DNA of 64,000 bases from Antedon mediterranea (Eukaryota > Echinodermata > Crinoidea > Comatulida > Antedonidae), in assembly GCF_964355755.1 (NCBI RefSeq), contig NC_092677.1, positions 15,592,101 to 15,656,100 of the forward strand, read 5' to 3'. A program made the translations under genes and the position numbers. Shown here piece after piece: positions 29,401 to 37,446 of this stretch. The notes beneath the pieces were generated by a model. That model saw nothing but the letters and a program-made list of their open reading frames with translations. It was not told the origin of the DNA and searched no databases. Within the stretch, counting starts at the first letter, position 1, and each line of letters starts with the position of its first letter.

Positions 29401-32236
29401 GATTAGAAATTGATTTTTCGTATTTATAAATTTTATACGTACGTAACTTTCTGTGAAACATGCCATTTTGTTCAACATAAACATAGCGCATCTATATATA
29501 AATTTACGTAAGGGCAAAATTCGGTAAATCGCGCGTTATTTCTAGAATGTTTACTCGATGGTATATAAAGTTGGTTCGTACTTTCGGTACTGATTTTAAC
29601 CACTTGATGTAACCCTGTTTACTAATTAAATTGAGTTCGATAATTAGTTATTGACGATTAAAACGAATTTAGGTTCAACGATTTGCCCCAAATAGGGGTG
29701 TTTTTCGATCGTGGTATACACTGTCTAATGGATGTCCGTCTTGAAAAATACCCGCAGACGATAATACGAGGATGCTTCGCATTTTCCTATCTCCTCCTAC
29801 GATAATTGTTTTTAATGGCTGAAAACCTGTTGAACAGCTCGAGTACAGCATCATAATGTTGAAGACAGGCCGATTTTCTTTAAAAAATACTATTTTGATA
29901 GATTTAATATACGTTTATACAAATGTATTGATTTGCGATGAATGGAACATTCCAATCTCTGTTCCTCAAGTGTCTATTCCCTCAGGCGTCGTAAAGGCAA
30001 GTGCTGTATACTCATAACAGAAATTCGATACATTTTTTTTTTCAATCTGTGCTGCAGTGGTTGGATATACATTTTTTTTTAAACGGATAATGAGCTAGAG
30101 TTTTCACTCGCCGTATATTATGTACAAATCTTTATTATTGCAATTAAACCACCCACATCATCACCCTTCTCTCACTGGCATGAGTAGCGTTGTAAATCCA
30201 GTAGAGGATAGGCCTACAGTACATCACATGCCGCCCTAAACGCAGAACAACTTTGGTGGGTAGGGTAGGAACCAACTTAAGTATGAATTGGCTCTAAGAA
30301 ACAATTGAAAACCATTAGGCCTACTTATTAAGTTGAGTTAGATAATTTAATATTTATTGACGATTAAATCGAATTTATGATTTTCCCCGAATAGAGGTGG
30401 TTTTTGTTTTTTTTGTTTTACATTATATAAACATATACACGTCGTAGTGATGTATCGTTACATGTACTGTACTATTTCAATCGACTTGGACGGTGATAGT
30501 TTCAACAAAGTATTACATTGCAATGTTTTACTGTGTTTAGTGGTATATTATTTGTAAAACATGAAAACAGTTAATATTTCGTTACTAAATAGATAAAGAA
30601 TATATTTAAAAATTGTTCCTCTTTGCACCCATCCTCTTCCCCCATCCCTCAACCCTAATGTTACATACAAAACACAAATTAAGTTTGTTTAAATTTGACT
30701 TAAACAATTGGTCTCATTTTGTGACAAGTTTCTCTTTCGGAAGTAATTCCCAGGGTGCTAATTTTAGTTGAATACATAAATCACAGTGTCTATTTATTCG
30801 TTCCTGTAAACGACATGTATTTGTCCTGCGGTACGTACATTTGAAATCGCCAGTTTTTTAACGCTGAAATTATTATGTATTCGAGAACCATATGTGGGCA
30901 CGACCTAGATGGTACGCGAGCGAAGCGAGCGTACCATCTAGTGATATAAATTACACTTTTGCTAAGTTTCAATTTAAAAGGTTATTTCGTTTTCGACCTA
31001 TGTTAAAAACGCAAAATTCATAAAATCGCGCATAAGTCATGTTGCGCAATTGTAAACGTCATGAAAATGTTAGCTGCAAATATTGGGAAAGTTACAAAAT
31101 GTTATGTTTGCAAGTTTGAGAGATACGCGAGACACAAAAATTACAGAAAACGAAAAAAAAAAAGAAGATTATGATGATCTTTGACAATCACAAACAGAAA
31201 AAAAAAAAAATTCAATACATATGAATCAATTAAAAATTTGACTGTGTTGCAGTAGGCCTTACCTGTAATTCGATAGTATCAACAGTACTACCAAAATAGG
31301 TCTGATTAACTGACGGTAAGGCATTTGGGGTGGCAGTGTTTATAATCGATGCAGCGATAGTAAAAGACTCTTCTGTTTCAATGTTCATGCAAAGAACGAG
31401 TGGCAATCCAGGACGTATGGTATCAGGTGAAATGATAACGTACCGTCTGTTAAAAAAAAGCAAAATTAATAATTTAAAAATAGATGATTTTTAGTCATAT
31501 AAAACAATACAGTGTGAAACACGTAATCAAAATATGTAGGCTATAGCAAAGAACTTATAACACAAGAATCTCCTGTTCGTCCGAAGCGCGTAACAATTTC
31601 GAAAGGCATTGTGGGATAGAATAGAACTATGGGTAGCGCCATTGTGAGCCATGGAGTAGGGCGCCCGCATCAAATTAGAAAGTCAAAATCATAGAGGGGA
31701 TCTGCTAATGCTCTAGGGGGGATAGAGTAATTGACTGAGTAGGGCGCCCGCATCAAATTAGAAAGTCAAAATCATAGAGGGGATCTGCTAATGCTCAAGG
31801 GGGGGATAGAGTAATTGACTGAGGAGTAGGGCGCCCGCATCAAATTAGAAAGTCAAAATCATAGAGGGGATCTGCTAATACTCTAGGGGGGATAGAGTAA
31901 TTGACTTCCTAGTTTGGAGGGGGCGCTGCTCCATGCTGTGAAATGGCGTCGCCCAGTTTGACCTTTTAACCCTGTACTTCCGATACTGTGTTTTGAATGC
32001 AAATTGAAGAACAGGAGATTCTTGTGTTATAAGTTCTTTGGCTATAGTCTTTTTAGAACTAAAAAAAACTAGTACAAAATTATAAATTAAAGCAGCAGAA
32101 ATATAAAGTGAGATGTTGCTTTAAATGGAGTGATTAATTTAGTGAATGAATGAAACAAATAATCTTACCCATTTGCCATGTGAATGAATCCAAAAACAAT
32201 ACAAAATATTGTTAGGCCTACATACTTCAAAGCCAT
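2303..32236 (-). CDS. TEP-A: CD109/A2M-like thioester-containing protein, N-terminal 860 codons (gene continues past left edge)
   Basis: Joined exons: 32236-32169, 31446-31263, 25386-25230, 23724-23654, 21590-21462, 18801-18677, 16218-16137, 15469-15254, 14567-14376, 13803-13624, 12470-12279, 11915-11766, 11606-11499, 6550-6472, 5754-5592, 3713-3596, 3267-3154, 2798-2691, 2446-2303. These 2580 nt read as one open frame. Family signatures seen are YIQTDKAIYKPGQT (about residues 123-136), EEYVLPKFEV, AVDQSVLLLKSG, EFPETWLWME, TVPDTITSW and LPYSVIRGE, in the order expected for macroglobulin domains MG1-MG7. The start is the ATG at 32236, followed by a hydrophobic signal peptide. The family is a covalent protease binder or opsonin, secreted or surface-attached. 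The thioester, CUB and C-terminal domains are not in the window, so whether the gene is complete is unknown. Its introns are heavily loaded with transposons. The symbol is left empty because CD109, A2M-like and TEP cannot be separated without phylogeny. Confidence 0.9.
2691..2798 (-). CDS. TEP-A exon 18 (MG7)
   Basis: Encodes ADVKLHKSDDFHNIEF and ends EVYVSKDQ. 36 codons, donor GTCAGT. Compared with TEP-B the middle (NSDNN against HTGGN) differs but length is kept. Confidence 0.88.
3154..3267 (-). CDS. TEP-A exon 17 (MG7)
   Basis: VTVFKPFFVSMNLPYSVIRG, then ILVFNYQTMDIT, the typical MG7 opening. 38 codons, donor GTAAGT. Almost identical to TEP-B. Confidence 0.93.
3596..3713 (-). CDS. TEP-A exon 16 (MG6 end)
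   Basis: Contains VSIETTVPDTITSWVGSAFA. Ends ..PTTSM, with donor GTTCGT, a weak consensus that TEP-B shares exactly. Phase 0 out. Confidence 0.88.
3806..5140 (+). mobile_element. Ty3/gypsy LTR retrotransposon relic (internally deleted)
   Basis: LTRs at 3811-3946 and 4985-5135 both end CCGAACATCACA. A 5-bp duplication CAATG flanks the element (3806-3810 and 5136-5140). A primer-site-like TTGGCGACGAAG follows the left LTR, and the purine tract AAACAGGAGGAA precedes the right one. Inside, broken frames give integrase pieces NGLAERAVQTVKEGLKKT, TPQSTTVQSPAELLMKRRP and the C-terminal FAGKPKWLPGVL, ending in a stop near 4743. Gag, protease and RT are gone. Sits in the TEP-A intron between exons 15 and 16, antisense to the gene. 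Confidence 0.88.
5592..5754 (-). CDS. TEP-A exon 15 (bait region, then EFPETWLW)
   Basis: Begins SLIISHSAFAQRP, contains a short repeat LTELTELT, then joins conserved EFPETWLWMETTVG. The first two thirds share no obvious similarity with TEP-B and are 7 codons shorter, while the last third is near-identical. Phase 2 out. Confidence 0.85.
6472..6550 (-). CDS. TEP-A exon 14 (bait region)
   Basis: First 10 residues (NSGVIVLTDA) match TEP-B. The second half differs completely and is 5 codons longer than in B. Acceptor TTTAG, donor GTAAGT, phase 1 out. Frame continuity into exon 15 supports it. Confidence 0.8.
7684..8325 (-). repeat. 3' LTR of the minus-strand element
   Basis: 642 bp. Contains near-repeats of a GAAGTGGCTGTGAGGTGTAG-type block (about 7875-7965) and an AT-rich half. 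Open frames in it are by-products of these repeats. Confidence 0.9.
9242..9580 (-). CDS. Unidentified 112-codon ORF inside the LTR element
   Basis: Starts MGLAAPFQMKEEQIKEQTNL and ends KRFIKRLYNATNY. It is hydrophilic and Lys-rich, with no motif I recognise. It is on the element's sense strand and could be a Gag remnant, but this is unproven. A 36-bp direct repeat in the leader (about 10132-10167 and 10236-10270) lies upstream. Confidence 0.3.
   Translation of the reverse strand: MGLAAPFQMKEEQIKEQTNLIMTAPNDSNMTLNRGRFKAGHFQVLVSYSKPTSAKRNTDETKHESNDRKFWWKIDRYNDTDKLIKEIINDKQIPISGSPKRFIKRLYNATNY
10418..11059 (-). repeat. 5' LTR of the minus-strand element
   Basis: Same length and termini as the left LTR. 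The differences lie in TATATTATTT/TATATTGTTT, CTTCGGAA/CTTCTGAA, ATATCTAA/ATATCCAA and GAACATAT/GAACCTAT. Confidence 0.9.
11499..11606 (-). CDS. TEP-A exon 13 (bait region start)
   Basis: Opens VIEELETFDSS like TEP-B, then diverges and is 9 codons shorter (36 against 45). Ends IYAANIFK at phase 0, donor GTAAGT. The following intron of about 5 kb holds the LTR element. Confidence 0.88.
11766..11915 (-). CDS. TEP-A exon 12 (start of MG6)
   Basis: VEPGDNINVDIAA, then VYLLAVDQSVLLLKSG. The AVDQSVLLLK strand is the conserved MG6 core just before the bait region. 50 codons, donor GTAAGC. Confidence 0.93.
12279..12470 (-). CDS. TEP-A exon 11 (MG5)
   Basis: Encodes ILSKGNIVLTGTLTGL and then a KLIAYYVRSDNETVVD strand, matching 'LLVYY...GEVVAD' of the family. 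64 codons, phase 0 both ends. Confidence 0.9.
12811..13192. mobile_element. Short DNA element with CTCTGCCAAGG terminal inverted repeats
   Basis: Left end TATCTCTGCCAAGGAGGTTA, right end CCCTTGGCAGAGGTA inverted. The interior holds a large hairpin (12994-13064) with arms TTTTTTGGTCACCAACTGAA / TTCGGTTGGTGACCAAAAAA. No transposase. In a TEP-A intron between exons 10 and 11. Confidence 0.6.
13624..13803 (-). CDS. TEP-A exon 10 (MG4/MG5)
   Basis: Starts ARYYTMEEESEY and ends STEVPHNIVYM. 60 codons, same length and phase in TEP-B. Acceptor CAAACAG, donor GTATAA. Confidence 0.9.
14376..14567 (-). CDS. TEP-A exon 9 (MG4)
   Basis: Encodes IAVTRQDGTPLSEEERSVPL and later YYEIPSNGVVTAQID. 64 codons, four fewer than in TEP-B, the length change falling in the charged middle segment after SYRDR. 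Phase 0 both ends. Confidence 0.9.
15254..15469 (-). CDS. TEP-A exon 8 (MG3 to MG4)
   Basis: 72 codons that end FKPSFLYTAY, the family's entry to MG4 (FKPG..Y). The same region in TEP-B has the same length and near-identical ends. Donor GTAAAT. Confidence 0.92.
16137..16218 (-). CDS. TEP-A exon 7 (MG3)
   Basis: Encodes YTYGKPVKGTVLVKIITGS. The YTYGKPVKG strand is diagnostic for CD109/A2M MG3. Phase 0 out, donor GTAAGT. Confidence 0.92.
17849..18481. mobile_element. TTAA-bounded MITE, 633 bp
   Basis: Ends TTAAAGACCCCTTCCCTGCA and inverted TGTAGGGAAGGGGGCTTTAA, about 23 bp, bounded by TTAA as for piggyBac-type targets. GC content is higher than the intron around it (TEP-A exons 6-7). Confidence 0.7.
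18677..18801 (-). CDS. TEP-A exon 6 (MG2/MG3 junction)
   Basis: Contains FTIEEYVLPKFEVSVTLP, the near-invariant end of MG2 and start of MG3. Ends inside a codon at phase 2, donor GTGAGT. Confidence 0.93.
19159..21338. repeat. 50-bp inverted repeat pair enclosing LINE debris
   Basis: Arms 19159-19208 and 21288-21338 are near-complements built around a doubled GTCGCACTTTGTAATAATT unit. Between them lies a degenerate LINE RT. A tRNA-like promoter segment is at 20712-20793 (GCGATCAAGCGGTTAAGG box A-like, AGGTTCAAATCACTCC box B-like). The arms may be termini of a DNA element, but no transposase is visible. Confidence 0.5.
19678..20528 (+). mobile_element. Degenerate non-LTR retrotransposon RT fragment
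   Basis: Frames interrupted by stops give IPIPKSGDLSKAGNYRGISL, FIDFKKAFDTIHRGK, LAGVLQGDTLAPYLFVIALD and FADDIAFLSKE, i.e. RT blocks including the catalytic ADD. Ends in an ATGATGATG tail near 20525. TEP-A intron, antisense. Confidence 0.8.
21462..21590 (-). CDS. TEP-A exon 5 (MG2)
   Basis: DPLGNLIQQWTDYQAPSTGV, then QPVLGDWSI, matching the family's 'DP.GN.I.QW ... LGDW' strand pair. 43 codons, phase 0 both ends, donor GTAAGT. Confidence 0.92.
21664..23345 (+). mobile_element. 5'-truncated CR1-like LINE
   Basis: RT blocks: FKEGDKSDLNNYRPISVLPI, FLDLKKAFDTVNHK, IGIPQGSILGPLLFIIYVNS, then MYTDDTTLL (YTDD where YADD is usual) and a C-terminal part (LPSHTTIMLANSLVMPLFDY). Frameshifts occur at about 21975 and 22300. 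Ends in an AAATA-type tail near 23345. TEP-A intron between exons 4 and 5, antisense. Confidence 0.85.
23654..23724 (-). CDS. TEP-A exon 4 (MG2)
   Basis: A 71-nt exon that completes IKYRIFAINPDLSQRM and ends DIEIK at phase 0. The first complete codon depends on the acceptor TTAAAG. TEP-B uses the equivalent AATAG, which supports this choice. Confidence 0.88.
23815..25165 (-). mobile_element. 5'-truncated CR1-like LINE, opposite orientation
   Basis: Leftward frames: VALDYSRAFCSILHDILVNK, SGVPQGSVLG, then YQYADDTFLS, with a 3' part encoding a RFTRTWNSIPNEI-type LINE C-terminus, ending in an ATAAA-rich tail near 23820. The 5' break lies within about 70 bases of the TEP-A exon 3 donor. Confidence 0.8.
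25230..25386 (-). CDS. TEP-A exon 3 (MG1/MG2 junction)
   Basis: Contains YIQTDKAIYKPGQT, the most recognisable A2M/CD109 N-terminal motif. Acceptor TTTTCAG, donor GTAAGC, phase 1 out. A minus-strand LINE relic begins within about 70 bases downstream of the donor. Confidence 0.92.
25836..25906 (+). repeat. tRNA-derived SINE-like segment
   Basis: CTCGGTGGTCTAGAGGTACG (A-box-like) and GTGGCTTTGAGTCCCACC (B-box-like). Likely a SINE head. It lies in the TEP-A intron between exons 2 and 3. Confidence 0.45.
26071..28222. repeat. Tandem duplication of a ~624-bp segment, second copy split by a LINE
   Basis: Unit 1 is 26071-26694. Unit 2 is 26695-27064 continuing at 27938 to about 28222. Both contain CTTCCTTGTAGGA, GCAAGAAGCTCAA and AAGTATGGAACAAGTTTTTG blocks in the same order. 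No coding content is recognised. TEP-A intron between exons 2 and 3. Confidence 0.8.
27065..27937 (+). mobile_element. LINE 3' fragment with target-site duplication
   Basis: Frame 27104-27481 reads RPITEYACPVWHFGLTDAQT...ESIQKRACRIILG, the typical LINE RT C-terminus, followed by a 3' UTR with a doubled 30-bp block (27778-27843) and an ATAAAT tail. TAAAGTT flanks it (27058-27064, 27938-27944). It split unit 2 of the duplication, so it is younger than the duplication. Confidence 0.88.
29491..30941 (+). mobile_element. Non-autonomous Helitron-like element, copy 1
   Basis: Starts TCTATATATAAATTTACG after an A and ends in a hairpin CTAGATGGTACGC / GCGTACCATCTAG with the inner GAGCGAAGCGA, closing in CTAG before a T. 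This fits Helitron rules: 5' TC, 3' hairpin plus CTAG, A-T target. No Rep/helicase coding. TEP-A intron between exons 2 and 3. Confidence 0.8.
31263..31446 (-). CDS. TEP-A exon 2 (MG1)
   Basis: Begins RYVIISPDTIRPGLPLVL, the family's MG1 opening (tyrosine-rich strand then IRPG), and ends in TIELQ at phase 0. Acceptor AACAG, donor GTAAGG. The matching TEP-B exon must lie right of the window. Confidence 0.88.
31541..32047. mobile_element. MITE with 38-bp terminal inverted repeats and internal triplication
   Basis: Ends CTATAGCAAAGAACTTATAA... (31541-31578) and its complement at 32009-32047, differing by one base. The interior has three copies of an ~83-87-bp unit that starts GAGTAGGGCGCCCGCATC (31654, 31737, 31824). 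Lies in TEP-A intron 1. Confidence 0.85.
32169..32236 (-). CDS. TEP-A exon 1 (signal peptide)
   Basis: Encodes MALKYVGLTIFCIVFGF then IHMAN, a classic secretory signal with a hydrophobic core and a likely cut near Ala-Asn-Gly. The donor GTAAGA follows GG, which leaves phase 2. A good acceptor (TTAAACAG) sits 10 nt before the ATG, at 32247-32248. The first coding exon is therefore probably preceded by a non-coding 5' exon, and the promoter would lie farther right. Confidence 0.85.
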
Positions 32237-32408
32237 TATTTTAGACCTGTTTAAGAAAATAATAATAATATTAAAATATTTTGAAAACAACAACTTCTAC
32301 AGTATGGGATAAATGGGTTTAATACAACAGATGAGATAAAATCAAAATCAATAACAACTCAATCATTAAAATAAATGAATTTAATAGATTATGACATCAC
32401 CTTTTCCT

Positions 32409-32480
32409 AATCTAATCAAATGGTTGAATGGTTATGCTCAGCTCCCTAGGTTGAGGCTTGGTTCAAACCCATCAGTAGGC
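32409..32480 (+). repeat. tRNA-derived SINE-like segment
   Basis: ATGGTTGAATGGTTATGCTC resembles an A box and TTGGTTCAAACCCATC a B box, at tRNA-like spacing. No cloverleaf is evident, and there is no tail. Confidence 0.35.
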
Positions 32481-32508
32481 CTACATCTTTTTTTACTTAC
32501 CAACGTCT

Positions 32509-33554
32509 TTATTCAGTGCCGTAGCCAGGATCTGTCAAGGGGGGGTTCGCACACTAAGTATTTTGGTCACCCCCACCCCCCCCCCCCAAATTTTGTTAAA
32601 TGACACCCCTAGATGGCCGGAAAAGACACTCTCATGCAGCATGCTACCAATGAGCAAAATGATCGTACTTGGACTCGTGGACTATTTAAACGATAACATT
32701 TGTTGCCGTATGTTAGATGCGCGTGCTCTGTGCGAAACCGCCGATTGTCTGATCATTTACTCGATATTTTGTTTTGCGTTCAAGTTCAATGCGAACGTAC
32801 GTCTAGGAGAAGCCCCGAAAAAAGCACACTGGGTGAAGGCAAATGCAATTCTTATTATAGCTCTATCTATAATATTTATTTACAGCAATTTGTTGAGGAA
32901 ATTAAATATGCCAATGTAAATAGGTGATATTGATACATTTGAGTACGTATCGGCTGGTGGTCTAGAAAAAAATAATCGGATGCCATAATGTGAACTACAG
33001 TACATGATACCATAGATATTATAGTGTAAAATATTAATATTCACTATAATCCTCTATGATACATTATACTTCATAGCCACACCTAAATACTGATGTATGT
33101 CGGAAGGCTATATACTTTATGCATGCTGCCTGACTGCCAGTGATCTAAACAATTGGTACGCAGTTGTCTGGCGGTGTCCTTTGTACGAATCGTTCGTCCC
33201 CCAGCTCGCTGTGAGACGCGTCAATATCATGTTACATGCAGGGACCAAACATTTATTTTTCAGGTTAAAATCCGCAATTCATTTGCAACTCTTTACAGAC
33301 TATATCGCTCGAAGTACGCTCATACAGGGAAGAAGGTACTGTATGAGTTATTCCGAACGAGTTTACGAATTTTTTAATTTACGAACAACTTTTTGTACTG
33401 TGGGGCACGTATTTGGACGATTTTCGGAGATGAGGGTGAGGGTGAGGTATTGGGCATGTCGGGGATGGGGGTTCGCAGTCGATTAAGGGGGTTTGCTGTA
33501 AAGGCGGGGTTCGCCCGAACCATAAAAACCCTCCCTGGCTACGGGCCTGTTATT
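32509..33554. mobile_element. DNA transposon remnant with GTAGCCAGG termini
   Basis: Left end CAGTGCCGTAGCCAGGAT (32514) and right end CCTGGCTACGGGCCTG (to 33549) are inverted. TTATT is duplicated at 32509-32513 and 33550-33554. C/G homopolymer runs follow the left end. The ORFs inside are short and unrecognised, so it is non-autonomous. It lies just 5' of TEP-A. Confidence 0.7.
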
Positions 33555-33756
33555 ACCATGTTCTTTTCTGACCATGATTGCAATAGAGGGATAATTTTCT
33601 TTTGAAAGTTCAAAGAAAAAGTAAACTTGAGAACTTCAGTTTTATTACGACTAAGTAACTTTTTATTGGATATAGGATTTTGTCAGGAAACGAATCAAGA
33701 ATCAGCGCAGCCAGGGTTTTCTCCTTTATAAAGCACATAACATCGTAAAAGTGCAA

Positions 33757-35025
33757 AGAAGTAGGCTACACAAACCAACAGTGGTGTTGGTAGTCTATGA
33801 GTGAGATGTACCTGTATAGACTCTACATATGCCATATCCCCAATATGGACACCCCTTGAAAGGAAAATGGAATAGTCCAGTCGCCGTAGCAGGCCGTACA
33901 AACGTCTGTCATGCATGACATCACCCTCATATTCCGAGATCCATGTGATCACCGCGAGGGGAGGCGGGAGGGATTGCTATACAGGTATCTCACTCATAGA
34001 CTACCAACACCACTATTGGTTTGTGTAGTCTATTTCGTGAGATCCCTGTATAGACTCTACATATGCCAGAGTAGCACTGGCATCAGGAGGAGTGCGTGAT
34101 TATGACTAAAACCAAACTTACTCTACTTAGAAGGCCGACAAATTGCAGACGCTACGGTCGCCTGGCACGAGACAACGTCCTGAAGGTGGTAGCACGATGA
34201 AAAAGTGGTCTGAGCTCACCACCATGCCGCCGCTAAAATATACGGGCACACCACGAAATAACGCCCACGAAGCCACTGAGCCATGCACCTCGTGCATATG
34301 AGCTGGCGGCGGCAAGCGTGAAGATGCATGCGCTGACTTGATGGCGGAAACAACCCAACAGGCTATCGTATCCTTAGAGGCGGGACCATGGGGTTTTATT
34401 GTTGTCACACACAGATGTGACGTTCCGTTTCGTAAATGTTGCATGCAATTAACATATATTTGTAACTCACGCACTGGGCACCAAAGCCTGTCTTCTCGCA
34501 CAGAGGAGTGCAAGGAAATTTTATAAATAAAAATGGTTGGTGGCGAGTGGTTCAGGGTTTGGGTCTTTGCTAAGAACCCTGCTCGGAAAGTGAGACGAAC
34601 ACCGTTGTTCTCAAACCGAATATGGCCAGGGTCTAAGGAAAGTGCGTGAATCTCACCCTTACGCTTACATGACGCTGCGGCTACTAGAAACGCAGTCTTA
34701 ATAGACACATCGAGCAGAGATGTATGGCGGTTTTGTAAAGGCCTCAAGGACCGAGTTCAAGTCCCACCGGGGAAGCAAAGACTGCACGGGAGGTCGAATA
34801 TTAAACATTCCTCTCATCAGCATCGATAGTTCTAAAGAGGAGGATACTGACGGAAAGCGAAAGGATATGAGGACGATGTCATGCGTGACAAACATTTGTA
34901 CGGCACGCTACGGCGCCTGGACTATTCCATTTTCCTTTCGAGGGGTGTCCATATTGGGAATAATGGCATATGTAGAGTCTGTACAGGTAGGGATCTCACG
35001 AAATAGACTACAGTTCAATGATCCA
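33757..35025 (-). mobile_element. DIRS-like retroelement relic with tyrosine recombinase
   Basis: Inverted repeats 33801-33923 and 34875-34999 (roughly 120 bp, clearly related) enclose a leftward frame (34747-34127). A further inverted pair lies at 33762-33815 and 33979-34034. Inverted termini plus a tyrosine recombinase point to a DIRS-type element with Gag and RT deleted. Intergenic between TEP-B and TEP-A. Confidence 0.72.
34127..34747 (-). pseudogene. Degenerate DIRS-type tyrosine recombinase
   Basis: 206 codons: SIKTAFLVAAASCKRKGEIH, HALSLDPGHIRF, RLWCPVRELQIYVNCM and HMHEVHGSVASWALFRGVP. These match the N-side Arg region and the HxxR region of DIRS recombinases. The HxxR Arg is replaced (HEVH) and no catalytic Tyr is evident after SSDHFFIVL, so it is likely inactive. 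Confidence 0.7.
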
Positions 35026-35029
35026 ACCT

Positions 35030-37219
35030 CTTTAGCTTTCCATTTGAAGGTAAAACAGTAAACGGTACTACTGAAAACACATTCTTAAAACATAATTTGA
35101 ATCCATCCAATGTAACGTTGATCAAAATTTACTTTACATAAAATAATAAAATGATTATATGTGTGGCGTGAGGAGGGTGCACCCCCTCTATGGATCTGCT
35201 GCCGTTTCCATTGTTTCACTTCAAAAATGTATTTCCCTGAAGATGTGTTCTCTTTGACTATAATATTCGCATAAGCAAAATAAAGGAATGGTTGTGGACC
35301 TATTCAAAATACAAAATTTCACATGAAATTTTTCACACAAAATAGTCCTGCAAAATACACATTCATTAACGACTTTAAATGAAATCATCAACAATGCGAC
35401 AGTTGTGTGCCAGTGTGTACTTTGCAACAATCATAACAGGATATATGGTTTTGGCCAAAAAATTCAACCTTCAATTCAATATCATACATGACGTAAGCAT
35501 GTGAAAATCGTTTTTCCTTTGCGAATTGACAGGGTCCAGACGTTACACTTCTGACGTGTTGGGCCAATTATGCAAACCAACCTGTATAGCATTATGCATT
35601 TTTTGTCATCTTAAAGTTTAATAAAAAAAATCAATAAATAATTTGTATAGGCTAGGAAGGTTATTAGCCCAGGTATACAGTTTGGTCTAGGCTTCAGGTA
35701 TGCACTCACTTCCTGAACTGATCACCAATCTACCTACAGTACATTGAGGGAAGATTCAGTCTTCCCTGGTACACACACCTATGGAGCACACCATATCATA
35801 CAACCAATCAGGCATTTACCATACCAAGAATCTCACACAGAAACCTATTAAATTAATCACAAATTGAAACAATGTTTACCTTTAAACTTTACCTTTTCTC
35901 CCGGCAACCAAAAAAATTACCAAATGCAGTTATTTCATATAGACAACAATGTATCCATCCAACCACCTTTTATTTATTGACATAATCACACACTACTGTA
36001 CTACTACTAAGTACATGATTTGTTATGCATGACAACATACATATTCAAGAAATAACAGGTGGTGGCAGCATGTAGTTTAACATAAAAAGAGAAGTCATTT
36101 TTATTCTTCATCTAAATCACAGAAATGTATTTCTATTTTTTTCACGCTGCTGCTCTAGCCCGCTACGTCACACGAGATGACTCATTCATTAGATGAAATC
36201 AAGCACTGTTTTATAGTACTACACTTTGACATTTTTGTTAAAATGGAAACTCCACTATAATTTATTGAATCCAAAAACGGCTGAGAAAAGAGTCTAACGA
36301 CAAATCCCAAAGCATTCTGGTATTTATGAGTCCCATGATATAATTCGCTGTCAGATAATCATTGAATTATTATCAAAACAGTCCATTGAAGTTTTTGTTT
36401 GTAATAGGATACTTGAAGTATCTAGGCGTGATGAAGTGACCCCCAGACTTGACCTTAGCAATAACAATAAGCGAGCAGCGTTTTTTGTAAGAAATATTCT
36501 TGTTAAAGATGTATTGTCCCTCAAAAACATGAACACTCTTATCTTCTTACAAATCAATAAATATATATTTTTTCAACAAACCTAATTTTTATTTCTTTTA
36601 ATCCATTAAATTAAATATATTATTTCAAGCAAACTATTTTTTTTTACATTATTGTTCTATTAAAAAAATCAAGGTTTTGTTACAAAGTCGAAAAATATAG
36701 AAACTTCCAAAAATCAAAATCATCACAAATCAAAAATATATGCTGCATAATTCATACACCTTAATTTGGTTAAATATCAGGATTTGCAAAAAATAGATTT
36801 GCTAAATTAATATTGCTAAATATTAATTAGTATTGTATTAGTATACCTAAACCTAAAACATGATTGTTTTTGATAATTATTGAAATTTAAATATTTCAAG
36901 TAAGTTTTACTTTTACTTTTTAATCCATCAAATAATAATGTTTAAGTAACTCAAGTTATAAAAAAATAGTAATAATGAAACATTTCACCTCATATATACA
37001 CCTTAGGCCTACAGATTCAACTATACCAAAACCCAACATTTCAATATGATCCACTTTTTACTGTATAATTTATAAAACTATGATCTTGATTACATACAAA
37101 AATTCATACGAATAATGTTTAAAATTTTTGTTATATAATTTGAGTAAAGTGTATACAAACATGATATGCATTTAAAATTCTTTTTTTTTTTTAGAGATAT
37201 AATTTGAGGGTTGATTTTA
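35030..37219. other. Intergenic stretch, nothing coding recognised
   Basis: AT-rich sequence between the DIRS relic and the TEP-B stop. A lone TTAAAGATGTATTGTCCCT end (36503-36522), the same terminal repeat as the 54020 element, has no partner here. The promoter of TEP-A could lie in this 5-kb gap but no motif decides it. Confidence 0.5.
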
Positions 37220-37446
37220 TTAACCATGATAGTTTACTCCAAGCATTAACCCTGTAATGAAACAGCTCACGATGAGTGTAGCGATGTTAAGAAGTGGGTG
37301 AGGGGTCATTTGAATGACCGCTGCAGAGGGTTCTGGTGTGGTGTCTGCTGCACTCAAGCTGATTGCTTCTCCACAAGTATCGCACAATTCATGGATATTT
37401 GAATTACTCAAAGTATTAGACAAGTAAAACTTGGTGACTTGTTCAT
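37220..37446 (-). CDS. TEP-B exon 30 (C-terminal anchor and stop)
   Basis: DEQVTKFYLSNTL completes MG8. A Cys pair (LCDTCGE), a Ser/Thr/Pro linker and LLNIATLIVSCFITGLMLGV follow before NYHG and TAA. The tail fits a GPI-anchor signal or a single membrane span. AATAAA overlaps the stop (37216-37221), too close to act alone as the poly-A signal. Confidence 0.9.

Noticed and set aside
33097-33605. Overlapping plus-strand ORFs of 129, 74 and 70 codons
   Set aside because: Inside the GTAGCCAGG-ended DNA element. No motif, low-complexity end, and overlapping frames without one favoured.
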